A DNA stretch of 64,000 nt from Arcticibacter svalbardensis MN12-7 (GCF_000403135.1 NZ_AQPN01000110.1:37597-101596); one strand, 5' to 3'; positions 9,762 to 19,329 are shown, counted from the first letter of the stretch. Made by a program: numbers and translations. Notes: generated by a model from the letters alone, not told the origin.

Positions 9762-9928
9762 TATCTTTATTGCCTAACTGAAGCTCAAAGTTGCACCAAA
9801 AACATTTAATAAACATTGACTAACGTCAAAATCGAAGCCTGCCGACAAATAAAATTTCAGGATCAAATGGTTTAGTAATTCAAAGAAAAGGAATTATAGG
9901 GCCATTAATGCTCAATTATGTAAACTTT

Positions 9929-10853
9929 TCAATTAAATGATTGACGGAATCCCATTGGCGAGAGGCTGGTTTTGGTCTTGAATAGTTTACTAAAGGACTG
10001 CAGATGTTCGAAACCCAACTCGTAGGCGATTTCGCTGACCGACAAGTTGGTGGTTGAAAGCTTTTCCTTTGCCAGTCCGATCAGCTTGTTGTGAAGATGT
10101 TGCTGGGTGTTTTGGCCGGTAAGGGATTTGAGCAGGCCACTCAGGTAACCCGGTGAGATATTTAAGTTTTCGGCAATGTAAGTAACGCTAGGCAGTCCTT
10201 TTTGGGCAAGTGCACCACTGTTAAAGTAGCTGCTGAGTAAATCTTCCAGTTTGGTCAGGATTCCATGACTGGTCATTTTGCGGGTAATAAACTGGCGCTG
10301 GTAGAACCTTTCCGAATAGGTTAGCAATAGTTCTAGTTGAGCAATGATTACGCTTTGGCTGAATCGGTCAATATTGGCATGGTACTCTTGCTCGATATTG
10401 TGGGCGATGGTTGTGAGCATGGATTCCTCCCTGTCCGATAAATAAAGCGCCTCGTTAACCGAGTAATTGAAGAATTCGTATTGTTTGATATTTTTGGCCA
10501 GGGGGGTGTTCCATAAAAAATCAGGGTGGATAAGGATCAGCCAGCCTTCTGGATGGTACATCTTGCTGCCCTTTTCAATTTCCACACCAAAGACCTGGCC
10601 GGGTGACATAAAGAACAGTACACCTTCATCGAAATCGCTTGCCTGCTGACCGTATTTAAATTTGGCGTTCTTTTACCCTTTTTATCGCGATGGAATAAAA
10701 ATCATAGATCACACTAAATGGGCCTTCTGCCAGGGGCTTCTTAAGGTCGTCCATGTGCACTAAACTGATCAGCGGGTGTGCCGGATTAGGCAACCCCGCT
10801 GTCCGGTGATATTCTGTGATCGTATGAAAATGAAAAAGCGGGTTACTGTTCAT
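9929..10853 (-). pseudogene. AraC-family regulator with a frameshift
   Basis: Two minus-strand frames make one regulator. The N-terminal part starts with ATG at 10853 (MNSNPLFHFHTITEYHRTAG, then PFSVIYDFYSIAIK). After a shift near 10665-10670 the frame continues with KFKYGQQASDFDEGVLFFM, PEGWLILIHPDFL and the C-terminal double HTH (LPSVTYIAENLNISPGYLS, then EIAYELGFEHLQSFSKLFK), ending at 9929. The break falls in an A-rich run, so either a real indel or a sequencing error could explain it. The neighbouring epimerase on the same strand is broken as well, and such regulators often control an adjacent SDR gene. Confidence 0.75.
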
Positions 10854-10861
10854 AGCTATAA

Positions 10862-11130
10862 TAAAGTTCGTTATTTTTTATGATAATCTGCGGCATAGCC
10901 TTTATCGAAATCTTGAGTTTGACCTTACTCATTTTTGGCTGGCTGTGGTGAAAGTACTCCAGAGTCTTGCGGTTATCCATGTACGTCGTCTGAAAAGCTA
11001 TTTTTATCATCATCTTTATTATTAGATGAAATCTCTTTAGGATTCACGTATATTACGCGTTTTAGATCTTCATGTACCTGGCTGCCCGCCTTTTTACTAA
11101 AGTCTACGCTAGTAACTCGTTACAGTTAAT
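10862..11130 (-). pseudogene. Decayed small coding remnant, family unknown
   Basis: Minus-strand reading gives protein-like scraps in different frames: VDFSKKAGSQVHEDLKRVIY and NPKEISSNNKDDD ending at a TAA, then a 45-codon frame from ATG at 10980 (MDNRKTLEYFHHSQ) and, shifted, TQDFDKGYAADYHKK with a stop near 10871. The pieces join into one short hydrophilic protein if frameshifts are allowed. I do not recognise it. Confidence 0.25.
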
Positions 11131-11142
11131 TCTTATCGCTTG

Positions 11143-12034
11143 TTATTTGGTATAAACGCCGTTTTCAATATCAACAAGCAAGGTGGGGAGGGTTGGGTGC
11201 CAGTTTAAATGTTCCTGTGTCCACTTGCTTGATGTCGGGCAGTCGATTGCGGCCATCTGTGCGAACCAGCCAAAATGTTCAGCAGCTTTCTCAGGCGCGA
11301 TTGATACTACCGGGACATTTAGTTGTTTGCCAATAGCTTCGGCAATCGAATTTAACCGTGATGGCTTCTTCGGCAGAACCATGAAAACGGGCTGCTGGAG
11401 TAGCGTTTTCTAAGGCCAATCTGAACAAATGGGCTGCATCCAGACGGTGTACGGCATTCCATCGGTTGAGTCCTTCACCAACATAGGCGGAGACTCCTTT
11501 TTCGCGGGCGATACTAATCAGTATGGGGATAAATCCGTGTTAATCCTCTTCGCCATGTACCGATGGTGATAAGCGAATAACTGCCGCACGCACACCCAGA
11601 GCTGATACAGCATCTGCTGATTGTTCAGAAGCCCTTGGCCAGGCTGGGTTGAACGGCGTGATGAGATCTTCGGTAGCCAGCTTTCCTGGGCTTACCAGTG
11701 CCGAGCCGGAGGTAACAATAAACGGGCGGTTAGATCCGGCAAGTACATCGCCGATGGTTTCAATGGCAATTTTATCTACCAGGCAAACTTCCTGAAACCG
11801 GGTAAAGTCATGGATAAAGCCGGCATGGATCACGCCGTCTGCAGAGGCCGCACCGCTGCGCAGGCTGTCGAGGTCTTCAAGGTCACCCCGGTGAACTTCT
11901 GCACCTGCATAGATTAGTTTTTGGGCTGATGCTTCCGAACGGGCAAGTCCCAATACCTGGTGACCGGCACTTATTAATTCCTGCACAATGGCAGTTCCGA
12001 TGAAGCCTGTGGCTCCTGTTACAAATACACGCAT
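11143..12034 (-). pseudogene. NAD-dependent epimerase / SDR-like reductase with stop and frameshift
   Basis: From ATG at 12034 the protein begins with a Rossmann motif (VFVTGATGFIG) and continues through LARSEASAQKL, HRGDLEDLDSL, FIVTSGSAL and VIRLSPSVHG, as in extended SDR proteins. An in-frame TAA at 11540-11542 interrupts it. The same frame then reads on convincingly (ISIAREKGVSAYVGEGLNRW, AVHRLDAAHLF). A frameshift near 11355 leads to the final part (LNSIAEAIGKQLNVPVV, AAEHFGWF, LNWHPTLPTLLVDIENG), ending at 11143. With these two lesions the gene should be inactive. It lies head-to-tail with the frameshifted AraC regulator, which was probably its regulator. Confidence 0.82.
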
Positions 12035-12057
12035 GATTGTTTTTCTTTTTGGTGATA

Positions 12058-12306
12058 CAAAGATGGGCTGTGCAAGTCAGCTTTTTAATTAAGTATGAAG
12101 CTGTTGAACAGGCGCTTACTCACCAGAAGAGAAATTTGTTGAGTATTATTGATGCTAGTGGAGCTGTGCTGGTTTATGAAGATCATATTGTAACACTTGG
12201 GGCAACACCAGATGAGGAGCAGCTTAAAAAAATGTTTAAATGGCTGGCTTTTAAACGTACCAAGTTTAAATTAGAGATAAAGACGCAGGTAAAAGTTAAC
12301 TTATAA
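12058..12306 (+). pseudogene. Fragment of a bacteriophytochrome (GAF/PHY region)
   Basis: The frame reads EAVEQALTHQKRNLLSIIDA, SGAVLVYEDHIVTLG and ATPDEEQLKKMFKWL. This matches the start of the PHY domain in bacteriophytochromes, where a short helix leads to a strand pair with T-L-G-x-T-P and a following helix. Only about 70 residues remain. The PAS and GAF parts with the bilin site and the histidine kinase are missing on both sides. The first residues of the open frame do not fit the family, so the 5' boundary is approximate. Confidence 0.6.
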
Positions 12307-12676
12307 TTTTGTGATGCTTTGGCCTCTACTATTCCAGCTTCATATTGTTTTTCAAGGCCATTCTACTGCCAGTGAATCTTCAAATACATCAAGTTTAGTT
12401 ATCCCTTAATGATTTATCTTTAATTTATTAAATTGGTTTAGTTTGATTCTACTTAAATTAATTTAGCTTTACTTTTTCTCATTATAAATGAGTGAATTTT
12501 TTCAGATCTAAATTGTGATTTAATTAATTATTAACCTATAGTTAATTATGCCATTAAGTATTTAAAAAGGGATTATAAATCCTGTTTGCATAAAAAATAT
12601 ACAAGGACAAGCGAATTGTAAAGCTTGAATTAGGATGAAACTCAGCAGTATAATAGATTAACATATTGGATATAAC
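12307..12676. other. AT-rich intergenic region before the ROK gene
   Basis: About 370 nt without a gene. No good promoter box or hairpin was found, although the runs of TTAAT and the position imply that the ROK promoter lies here. Confidence 0.4.
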
Positions 12677-13573
12677 ATGAATTGTCAAGAAGAAAATATT
12701 GTTGCTGGTGCGGATATTGGGGGATCTCATATTACTGTTGCATTAGTAAACTTAAAGGATAAATTTTTAGTAAAAGAAAGCACAATAAGAAAAGACATAA
12801 ACAGTAAAGGTTCTGAATCTCAAATTCTGGATGGATGGTTGTCTGCTGTAAAAGAAGCTATTGCATGGCATGATGGACGAGTGAATAAACTTAGTTTTGC
12901 TATGCCAGGTCCCTTTGATTATAAAAGGGGAATTTCTTTGATAAAAGGTCTTGATAAGTTTGAATCCATTTATGGCTGTAATATCAAACAGTACTTTGCG
13001 GATGTTTTGGACATGAAGCCTGAAAATATACTATTCAGAAATGATGCTGAAGCTTTTCTTCATGGAGAAGTGTTTTGCGGAGCTGCACGAAATCTCGATA
13101 AAGTAATAGGACTAACACTAGGAACTGGATTTGGTTCGGCGATAAGTCAGAACGGGATAACTACTGATTTAAATCTTGGAAGTGAACCTTTTCTGAAAAG
13201 TATAGCAGATGAGTATTTTACGACCCGATGGTTTATTAAAAGGTTCAAAGAACTTACTGGTCGGGATGTTTGTGGTGTTAAAGAAATATCAGGATGTATT
13301 GAAGAAACCAAAACCTGTTCCATTATATTTAATGAGTTTTCAACTAATCTTGCATCTTTTCTGACGCCTTATCTCAGTGAAAAACAAGTTTTTGATATAG
13401 TTTTAGGTGGTAATATTTCAAAAGCACATCATTTGTTTTTAGCAAATCTTAAAAGATATATAAAAGACAATAATTTGTTGGTTGATATCAAATTGGCAGA
13501 GTTAAGTGAAGATGCAGCTTTGATTGGAGCAGCAGCAAGTTTTGATATTTTAGTTAATTCCAAAGTTTACTAG
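12677..13573 (+). CDS. ROK-family protein (glucokinase-like sugar kinase)
   Basis: The 298-residue protein has the ASKHA phosphate-1 loop ADIGGSHITVAL (D13), a sugar-site stretch SFAMPGPFDY, N122-D123 in RNDAEAFLHGE where D123 fits the catalytic base, and the phosphate-2 loop GLTLGTGFGSA. This supports ATP-dependent phosphorylation of a hexose. The zinc-binding CxCGxxGC motif of many ROK members is absent, as in a number of Bacteroidota homologues. There is no N-terminal HTH, so it is a kinase rather than a NagC-type repressor. A LacI regulator follows 270 nt downstream on the same strand and may control sugar use together with it. Confidence 0.85.
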   Translation: MNCQEENIVAGADIGGSHITVALVNLKDKFLVKESTIRKDINSKGSESQILDGWLSAVKEAIAWHDGRVNKLSFAMPGPFDYKRGISLIKGLDKFESIYGCNIKQYFADVLDMKPENILFRNDAEAFLHGEVFCGAARNLDKVIGLTLGTGFGSAISQNGITTDLNLGSEPFLKSIADEYFTTRWFIKRFKELTGRDVCGVKEISGCIEETKTCSIIFNEFSTNLASFLTPYLSEKQVFDIVLGGNISKAHHLFLANLKRYIKDNNLLVDIKLAELSEDAALIGAAASFDILVNSKVY

Positions 13574-13725
13574 TAAAAAATAGAATGTAGATCTCTTATA
13601 AAATATATAAAATGCGGCTTTATAAATAGATGGGATGTAGATGCATATCTCATAAAGTCTAATTCTGTGAAGAGAATTTTTGTGTCTTTCATTTCTCCGT
13701 TGTTTTTTAATAGGAAACTAAATCG

Positions 13726-13778
13726 GTAAATTAAAGCTTAACCTATACACCCCAGGATTAGCTTTAATTTACTTTTAC
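13726..13778 (+). terminator. Hairpin after the ROK gene
   Basis: Arms GTAAATTAAAGCT (13726-13738) and AGCTTTAATTTAC (13760-13772) are exact reverse complements, with further pairing inside (ACCT/AGG). A T-rich stretch follows. This fits a terminator separating the ROK gene from the LacI gene. Confidence 0.6.
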
Positions 13779-13842
13779 TTATCTTTAAAATATTATTGTT
13801 ACCCTTGCCCTAAAAGACGGAATAAGCATTCCATTTTAAACG

Positions 13843-14874
13843 ATGAAGAAAAAACTAACAATAGGAGATATAGCTCAACAACTAAATATATCTAAAACAA
13901 CAGTATCTTTTGTATTAAATGGAAAGGCACGTGAAAAACATATTAGTGAGGGTCTTGAAAAGAAGATACTAGAACATATTGAAAAAGTTGGCTATAGACC
14001 AAATCAGTTTGCTCAGGGATTAAGAAGTGGGAAGACCAAGATTATCGGAATGATGGTAGAAGATATTTCAGACCCTTTTTTTTCTACTGTAGCCCGGTTA
14101 ATTGAAGAAAGTGCTTATAAAAAGGGCTATAAAATAATTTACTGCAGTACAGAAAACGATACTCAAAAGACAAAGGATCTCATTCAAATTTATCGGACAA
14201 GACAGGTTGATGGTTATATAATAGCTCCCCCTCCGGGTATAGAAAAAGAACTGAATGATCTGATCGATGATAATCTGCCTGTAGTTTTATTTGATAGAAC
14301 AGTACCTGAAGTTGATACAAATAATGTTGTTGTCAATAATTATGAAGCGGCATACGATGCTATTCATCATTTTATACAGAATGGATACAAAAATATAGCA
14401 ATGGTTAATCTCGATTCTGATCAGGTGCAAATGCTTGAACGTCAGGAAGGATATATCGACGCTTTGAAAAGAATAAAGGGAAAGCCGATAATCAAAAATA
14501 TTCTTTACCATGATAATAAAGAGAATAGTATTAAGGAAATTCAGGAGTTTCTTAGTGAAAATAGGGATAAAATAGACGCTGTTTTTTTTGCAACTAATTA
14601 CATTGCAGATAATGGATTGGAATCGATAAGGAACTTAAATTTGCATATTCCACAGGATATTGGCGTGATTGTTTTCGACGATCATAATCTTTATAGATTA
14701 TTTACTCCCCCTATTACTGCTATATCTCAGCCAGTTAAAGAGATTGCTGAGAATGTAATTCATTTAATGTTAAGCATGCTTGATGATAGCTATGATTCAA
14801 AAGAAGTGCGGAATATCGTGTTAAAAAGTACTCTTATGATAAGGAATTCATCATTAGCCAGAGATAAGGTTTAA
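13843..14874 (+). CDS. LacI-family transcriptional regulator
   Basis: The 343-residue protein has an N-terminal LacI HTH (LTIGDIAQQLNISKTTVSFV) with hinge helix (GYRPNQFAQGLRSGKTKIIG). A periplasmic-binding-protein-like effector domain follows (DISDPFFSTVARLIEESAYK, then QVDGYIIAPPPG, FDRTVPEVDTNNVVV and the late IGVIVFDDHNLYRLFTPPI and AISQPV). Domain order and length are complete. It probably responds to a sugar or sugar phosphate. The ROK gene upstream is the closest candidate target, but no operator palindrome was identified with confidence. Confidence 0.92.
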   Translation: MKKKLTIGDIAQQLNISKTTVSFVLNGKAREKHISEGLEKKILEHIEKVGYRPNQFAQGLRSGKTKIIGMMVEDISDPFFSTVARLIEESAYKKGYKIIYCSTENDTQKTKDLIQIYRTRQVDGYIIAPPPGIEKELNDLIDDNLPVVLFDRTVPEVDTNNVVVNNYEAAYDAIHHFIQNGYKNIAMVNLDSDQVQMLERQEGYIDALKRIKGKPIIKNILYHDNKENSIKEIQEFLSENRDKIDAVFFATNYIADNGLESIRNLNLHIPQDIGVIVFDDHNLYRLFTPPITAISQPVKEIAENVIHLMLSMLDDSYDSKEVRNIVLKSTLMIRNSSLARDKV

Positions 14875-14889
14875 CAATAGGGGATACCC

Positions 14890-15270
14890 TTATGCATCTT
14901 TTGATAGCAACCTATCCTCCTGGAGTGATACCAACAATTTCGTTGGCAACGACCAGCGTTTTGTAGTTGTCGGAAAAGCCATTCGTGCAATTGGGTGCTC
15001 AACTTTGCTGATGATCATATAACCCTGTTCGAGTTGATCGCTGGTAACCCAGTCAAATTTGGCAACTGGCAATGCAATATACCCCATTGCCCTCTGAGGG
15101 GGTACTTGGCAAGGTAAAAATGAAATTTGCTTTGGTCGGAAACGGGCTGGATGGGGCTGGTAGTCAATCCAAGGTTTTTGGCATACCATTCGTTCATCTC
15201 TTGCGGATTATCGCATTTAAAAATACGCCACCAAGGCCTGTTACATTTTTCATATTTAATGATGTTATAC
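14890..15270 (-). pseudogene. Decayed VOC (glyoxalase/bleomycin-resistance-like) remnant plus unknown tail
   Basis: The minus strand reads FKCDNPQEMNEWYAKNLGL near its start, which is the opening strand and helix of VOC-superfamily proteins. Later pieces in other frames read VTSDQLEQGYMIISKVEH and SDNYKTLVVANEIVGITPGG, ending near 14920. At least two frame changes are needed. The tail does not look like a VOC domain, so two genes may be joined here. Confidence 0.4.
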
Positions 15271-15302
15271 GATTAAAAATTGATGTTCAATGATAGAAAT
15301 AT

Positions 15303-15337
15303 TTTTACAGTGTATTAATAATCAATATACTGTAAAA
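15303..15337. terminator. 14-bp hairpin
   Basis: Arms at 15303-15316 and 15324-15337 (core TTTTACAGT and ACTGTAAAA) pair over 14 bp with one G-T pair and a 7-nt loop. The hairpin stands between the VOC-like remnant and the SDR remnant and may be a terminator left from an older gene arrangement. Confidence 0.5.
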
Positions 15338-15527
15338 TGTTTTACGTCCATTGATTTTTTTTTAATTTACGGTCTTTTTGTATTATTAATCTGTTTCCAG
15401 ACCTTACTAATATTTGTGTCAAATTTTATGTTATTCTCATTTTGATTATAAAAAATCTCATTTAGGCTACATGCCTCCATGGGCAGCAGTTGATCTTTGT
15501 TGCGTTGTTAATTAAAAACATAAAATT

Positions 15528-15890
15528 ATGTTACATCAAAATGAAACTTCTGGTGCTGTTTTAAAATCAAATCCTGATAGATCTTATAAAGTTTGATTCA
15601 TTGCAGGCACATCAAGGAGGATTGGGCATGCTTGGGTTGAAGCTGCTTTAAAGCGTGGCGATAAGGTTGCTGCTAAAGCACTTAAACTGGAAATTATTGC
15701 CTACCTGAATGAAAAGTATGGTGAAAATGTGCTGACGCTGAAGCTGAGGTGACTAAGCCCGAGCAGGTAAAGTCTGCTGTAAATAAAGCTCATGCTCAAT
15801 TTGGAAGGCTTGATATTGTTTTCAACAATGCCGGATATTACCTTGTTGGCACTATTGAGGAAGCAAGTGCAGATGAAGTGGTAAGTTTGA
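15528..15890 (+). pseudogene. SDR-family oxidoreductase, N-terminal fragment
   Basis: From ATG at 15528 the frame reaches KV, a TGA at 15594-15596 where a Trp codon is expected, then FIAGTSRRIGHAWVEAALKR, a TGxxxGxG-type cofactor motif. After a frame change the sequence reads EVTKPEQVKSAVNKAHAQFG, RLDIVFNNAGYYLVGTIEEA, which carries the NNAG motif. The catalytic Tyr-x-x-x-Lys region is missing. The fragment breaks off near 15890, where sulfatase sequence begins. Confidence 0.75.
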
Positions 15891-16251
15891 AGCACAACCT
15901 GCTCATTTGATCGATATTCTTCCAACTTAGGTTGATCTAGGCAGAGTAAAATACCCCCTGGAATATAGTGGAAACAAGATTCAACGTTATGAAGGAGTGA
16001 GTTTAAAACCTGCATTTACCGGTAAGTCCGTTAATCGCAAACAACCGATTTGCTGAGAACATGAGGAAAATAAAGCACTTCGTGAAGGTAACTGGAAACT
16101 GGTTGCAGAAAGATCTGAGAAATGACAGCAGTACAATCTTGAAGACGACCGTTCAGAACTTCACGATCTACTTACACGATATTCTGAAGTTGCATCGAAA
16201 TCAGAGACAAAATATAAGGAATGGTTTATACGTATTCATGCAGAAGAATAG
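15891..16251 (+). pseudogene. Sulfatase, C-terminal fragment
   Basis: After the SDR fragment the reading changes to AQPAHLIDILPT, a stop, then YEGVSLKPAFTGKSVNRKQP, EHEENKALREGNWKLVAE and LEDDRSELHDLLTRYSEVA, with WFIRIHAEE before a stop at 16249-16251. This is the usual end of an arylsulfatase: description of the target location, H-E-G/E-N-x-A-x-R-x-G-x-W-K-L, then L-x-x-D-x-x-E-x-x-D-L. The catalytic N-terminal half with the formylglycine cysteine is missing. Several internal stops are present, one of them TGA at an expected Trp codon. Confidence 0.75.
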
Positions 16252-16694
16252 GTGGAGCCTTGAAATAAATGGTTTTACAACTATGAGAAAGTGAAGGGTG
16301 GTGAGGTATCATCTCAATTAAAGTAAAAAGAATAATTTATATTGATCAGTAGGCTCTTCCGTTACATCGTCAGGCAATGGAAGAGCTACGCTTTTTCATA
16401 AAATCGAAATAGATGTAAAAATTAACATCTGCTATTCCTAAAGTAAATCAGTTTTCTGAAATAAGCGTTATAAATAAAACAATAAGGCTCCTTCAACGTG
16501 AATCAATGGGAGCCTGATTTATGTAAACCCCTATATTTTTTAATTGGATTTTTGGTAATCTCTATGGCCATATACACTTGATTTCAACAAGACTTTGACT
16601 TCTTGTCGTCGACATCACGGATTTAATCTTATAATTTACCTTATAAATCTATTTTTCACAGTTATCAGGTTATAAATGAAAAGGAATTTATATT
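16252..16694. other. Intergenic region with two hairpins
   Basis: No gene is seen. A hairpin with arms 16353-16360 (GCTCTTCC) and 16379-16386, followed by CTTTTTC, could terminate plus-strand transcription. A second one (AGGCTCC at 16485-16491, GGAGCCT at 16509-16515) lies about 180 nt beyond the end of the Mrp operon and could end that transcript. Confidence 0.5.
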
Positions 16695-17078
16695 TTAAAT
16701 TTCCCTGTTAGGAGCAGCGTGATCTTGATTATCAGGAGAACCATCTTCTTTTTTGTCAGACAAGTCATCAAGTTCATCAATAAAAGTACCTTTCCATTTA
16801 GCAACTCCCGTATGATAAGCGGTTCTGCCAATCATGTGAGCGGCTACAGGAGTAGTTAATATTAAAAAGAAGACAATGGATAAAGCTTTTGTCGTCACAG
16901 ATGCATCCGGAAATACATATGCTGCACAAGCCAATAATAAGCCAACACCGAGTGTAGAAGCTTTGACCGTTACCGATAGACGTAAATAAAAATCCGGCAT
17001 TCTTAGTATTCCTATGGATGCGAAAAGGATAGCCAGAGAACCTATCGTACTCACTATAGCAATTAAAATAGATGTCAT
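16695..17078 (-). CDS. mrpG: Mrp Na+/H+ antiporter subunit G
   Basis: 127 residues with three membrane segments: a first at about residues 5-25 (IVSTIGSLAILFASIGILRM), a second around LGVGLLLACAAYVFP, a third around IVFFLILTTPVAAHMIGRTAY. The PDFYLRLSVTVKASTLG stretch and TTPVAAHMIGRAAY-type motif are typical of MrpG/MnhG. The hydrophilic tail (about 30 residues, DELDDLSDKKEDG) is normal for the family. It is the last gene of the operon and overlaps mrpF by 4 nt (ATGA). The subunit is one of the small hydrophobic parts needed for assembly of the complex. Confidence 0.93.
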   Translation of the reverse strand: MTSILIAIVSTIGSLAILFASIGILRMPDFYLRLSVTVKASTLGVGLLLACAAYVFPDASVTTKALSIVFFLILTTPVAAHMIGRTAYHTGVAKWKGTFIDELDDLSDKKEDGSPDNQDHAAPNREI

Positions 17079-17347
17079 TTTTTTTCTTGTTTATCCAGGT
17101 AAAATGAAAAGGCAATAGTTCCTAAAAATGCAATAAGAGCAAAAATCATAGCCACATCTAAAAAGATGGCCTCAGCCGATCTGATGCTGTACACCGTTAT
17201 CAAAGCAATACCAATCGTAATCAACAAGTCTAATGCAACAACACGATCAACTAATTCCGGACCTTTAAACAGGCGTATAAATACCAGAATTACGGTTACT
17301 GTTAATATTGGGAAAATGACATAGTCGAAGTAGAGATTTAAAGTCAT
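17075..17347 (-). CDS. mrpF: Mrp Na+/H+ antiporter subunit F
   Basis: A 90-residue membrane protein with three helices. Family marks are RLFKGPELVDRVVALDLL, then a central acidic residue in FLDVAMIFALIAFLG. MrpF is a small structural subunit of the Mrp complex. It overlaps mrpE upstream and mrpG downstream by 4 nt each, so translation is probably coupled. Confidence 0.93.
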   Translation of the reverse strand: MTLNLYFDYVIFPILTVTVILVFIRLFKGPELVDRVVALDLLITIGIALITVYSIRSAEAIFLDVAMIFALIAFLGTIAFSFYLDKQEKK

Positions 17348-17820
17348 CTTAATATTTCTAATAGTTTTTTCTCAAAGCCATTTTTCATCTGTGCTATAAA
17401 TATTTCTTTATCTTTCAGATACATGACATGAATATAAAGCGACTTTTTATCTTCGCTGATATCAAGGACCAATGTGCCTGGGGACAGGGAAATGATGGTT
17501 GATAACAGATTTATTTCCATGTCTGAAGTGGCATCCAGCGGATAACATATTATGCCCGGGGTGAAGAAATATTTAGGCGTAATCACGTCATAAGCTACCT
17601 GAATATTTGCAACAATAATATCATACAAAAAGTACAATATAAATCCAATTGTTTTCGGTATGCGATTGAAATAGCGTTGATCTGTCTCCTGCCTGTTCAT
17701 TAACCACAGGATAAAAAAACCGATTAAAAAGCCGAAGAGAAAATTAGAATAATACAGCGAACCAGTAAGTGCCACCCATATAAAGGAAAGCAGAAGGTTC
17801 ATTAAAAAGTGTTTAATCAT
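17344..17820 (-). CDS. mrpE: Mrp Na+/H+ antiporter subunit E
   Basis: 158 residues. Two or three N-terminal helices (LLLSFIWVALTGSL, then FLFGFLIGFFILWLM) lead to a cytoplasmic domain with the family motifs NIQVAYDVITPKYFFTPGI and STIISLSPGTLVLDI. MrpE is required for full activity and assembly. It lies 6 nt after mrpD and overlaps mrpF. Confidence 0.93.
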   Translation of the reverse strand: MIKHFLMNLLLSFIWVALTGSLYYSNFLFGFLIGFFILWLMNRQETDQRYFNRIPKTIGFILYFLYDIIVANIQVAYDVITPKYFFTPGIICYPLDATSDMEINLLSTIISLSPGTLVLDISEDKKSLYIHVMYLKDKEIFIAQMKNGFEKKLLEILR

Positions 17821-17826
17821 AATCGT

Positions 17827-19329
17827 CTATTTACCTAATACTGCTTTAATATATGGAGATGGATCTAACATTTCATTTGAAATTCTATTCGCTACCTGAA
17901 TAATAAATTCCGCATAGAGTCCTATAAAGAGAGAAGTACATGCCAGTATCCCAATTGGAAGTATCAACAAAGTTTTTTTAAATCTACTTAAAGGTTGAAA
18001 ACTGTCGGCAACTATCTCATCTGTAGATGCTTCTTTCCAGAAAACTTCAGCCCAAAGTTTAGCTATTACATATAATGTAATAAAACTGGCAATGATCAGA
18101 CTTGCTAAAAATAGGTAGCTTTTACCTGCAAATGATGCTTCAAATAAATAAATTTTAGGCCAGAATCCGGAAAGTGGAGGAATGCCTACCAGAGAAAATA
18201 GTACCACAGCTATCAGCAAAGATATTTTAGGGTATTCTGCATATAAGCCACCAAGTTTGGACATATTCATTGTTCCTCGCAGCTTTCTGATCAAGCCCGA
18301 TATTAAAAATAAATTAGTTTTGACCATAATGTCGTGTATCAGATAAAAAATGGCACCCATAAATGCCACTTTAGTGTATAAGCCGAGTCCCCCTACAATA
18401 AAGCCGATATGACAAACAATTAAATAGGAAAATAAATGGCGCATATTGTTTCTGATAATTGCCCCAAAAACTCCTGTTAAAATAGTCATAATAGCAAGTC
18501 CTACTAGAACAGTTTTTATAAATTCATTGGGGATAAATATGAGGGTAAACACCCTGAATAGCGCATAGAGTCCTGCTTTGGTGAGTAACCCTCCAAATAT
18601 AGCGGCCACAGCGGATGGGGGCGTGTGATAAGAGGAGGGAAGCCAAAAATATAAAGGAAATACTGCGGACTTTATTCCAAAGCCTATCATGAAAAATATA
18701 GCCGTTAAGTTCACAATGTTTTGATCCTGAACTAAGGGGATTTTCAATGAAAGATCAGCCATGTTTAGCGTTCCTGTAATTCCATAAATGATGCCAATAC
18801 CGGTGAGGAAAAAGGTTGAAGCCAGAATGTTTAAGGCCATATACTTTACCGCACCCTCTAGTTGTGCTTTGCGCCCACCTAAAGTTAACAGTACAAAAGA
18901 TGCTATTATAATGACTTCAAACCATACATAAAGATTGAAAATATCGCCTGTTAAAAATGCACCATTCAGTCCCATAATCAAAAAATGGAACATAGGGAAA
19001 TAGCCATAGTGCATTCTAGCTTTACCAATACCAACGGCAGAGAAAATAGATACTGCCAATGCGGCTATAGAGGTAAGCAATACGAAAGTGGAACTCAGGA
19101 GATCAGCTACGAATACAATGCCAAATGGAGCTTCCCAATTCGCTGCATTCATGGTTAGGATGCTACCATTGAATACATTAGTGAACAGGATAATTGAAAA
19201 TATAAAGCCAATGATACAACCTGCGATACTTAATATGCGTTGGGTAATAGTTTTTGACCAAAAGGCCAGTTGTATTATTGCCGTGAATAAATGTACTACT
19301 ACGGTAGCTATAATTTGATTATCAATCAT
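17827..19329 (-). CDS. mrpD: Mrp Na+/H+ antiporter subunit D (NuoL/M/N-like)
   Basis: A 500-residue proton-translocating membrane subunit related to NuoM/NuoN of complex I, with about 14 helices. Conserved stretches include FNLYVWFEVIIIASFVLLTL, carrying the key Glu in helix 5, then FGIKSAVFPLYFWLPSSYHT with the key Lys of helix 7, and AIFYLIHDIMVKTNLFLISG. It is one of the two large ion-translocating subunits with MrpA. It overlaps mrpC by 4 nt. Confidence 0.95.
   Translation of the reverse strand: MIDNQIIATVVVHLFTAIIQLAFWSKTITQRILSIAGCIIGFIFSIILFTNVFNGSILTMNAANWEAPFGIVFVADLLSSTFVLLTSIAALAVSIFSAVGIGKARMHYGYFPMFHFLIMGLNGAFLTGDIFNLYVWFEVIIIASFVLLTLGGRKAQLEGAVKYMALNILASTFFLTGIGIIYGITGTLNMADLSLKIPLVQDQNIVNLTAIFFMIGFGIKSAVFPLYFWLPSSYHTPPSAVAAIFGGLLTKAGLYALFRVFTLIFIPNEFIKTVLVGLAIMTILTGVFGAIIRNNMRHLFSYLIVCHIGFIVGGLGLYTKVAFMGAIFYLIHDIMVKTNLFLISGLIRKLRGTMNMSKLGGLYAEYPKISLLIAVVLFSLVGIPPLSGFWPKIYLFEASFAGKSYLFLASLIIASFITLYVIAKLWAEVFWKEASTDEIVADSFQPLSRFKKTLLILPIGILACTSLFIGLYAEFIIQVANRISNEMLDPSPYIKAVLGK

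Noticed and set aside
1..16300. Recoding of TGA as Trp, suggested by several TGA at expected Trp sites
   Set aside because: The same fragments also contain TAA stops and frameshifts, and intact genes in the window use TGG and TGA normally (overlapping ATGA joints). Simple decay explains it.
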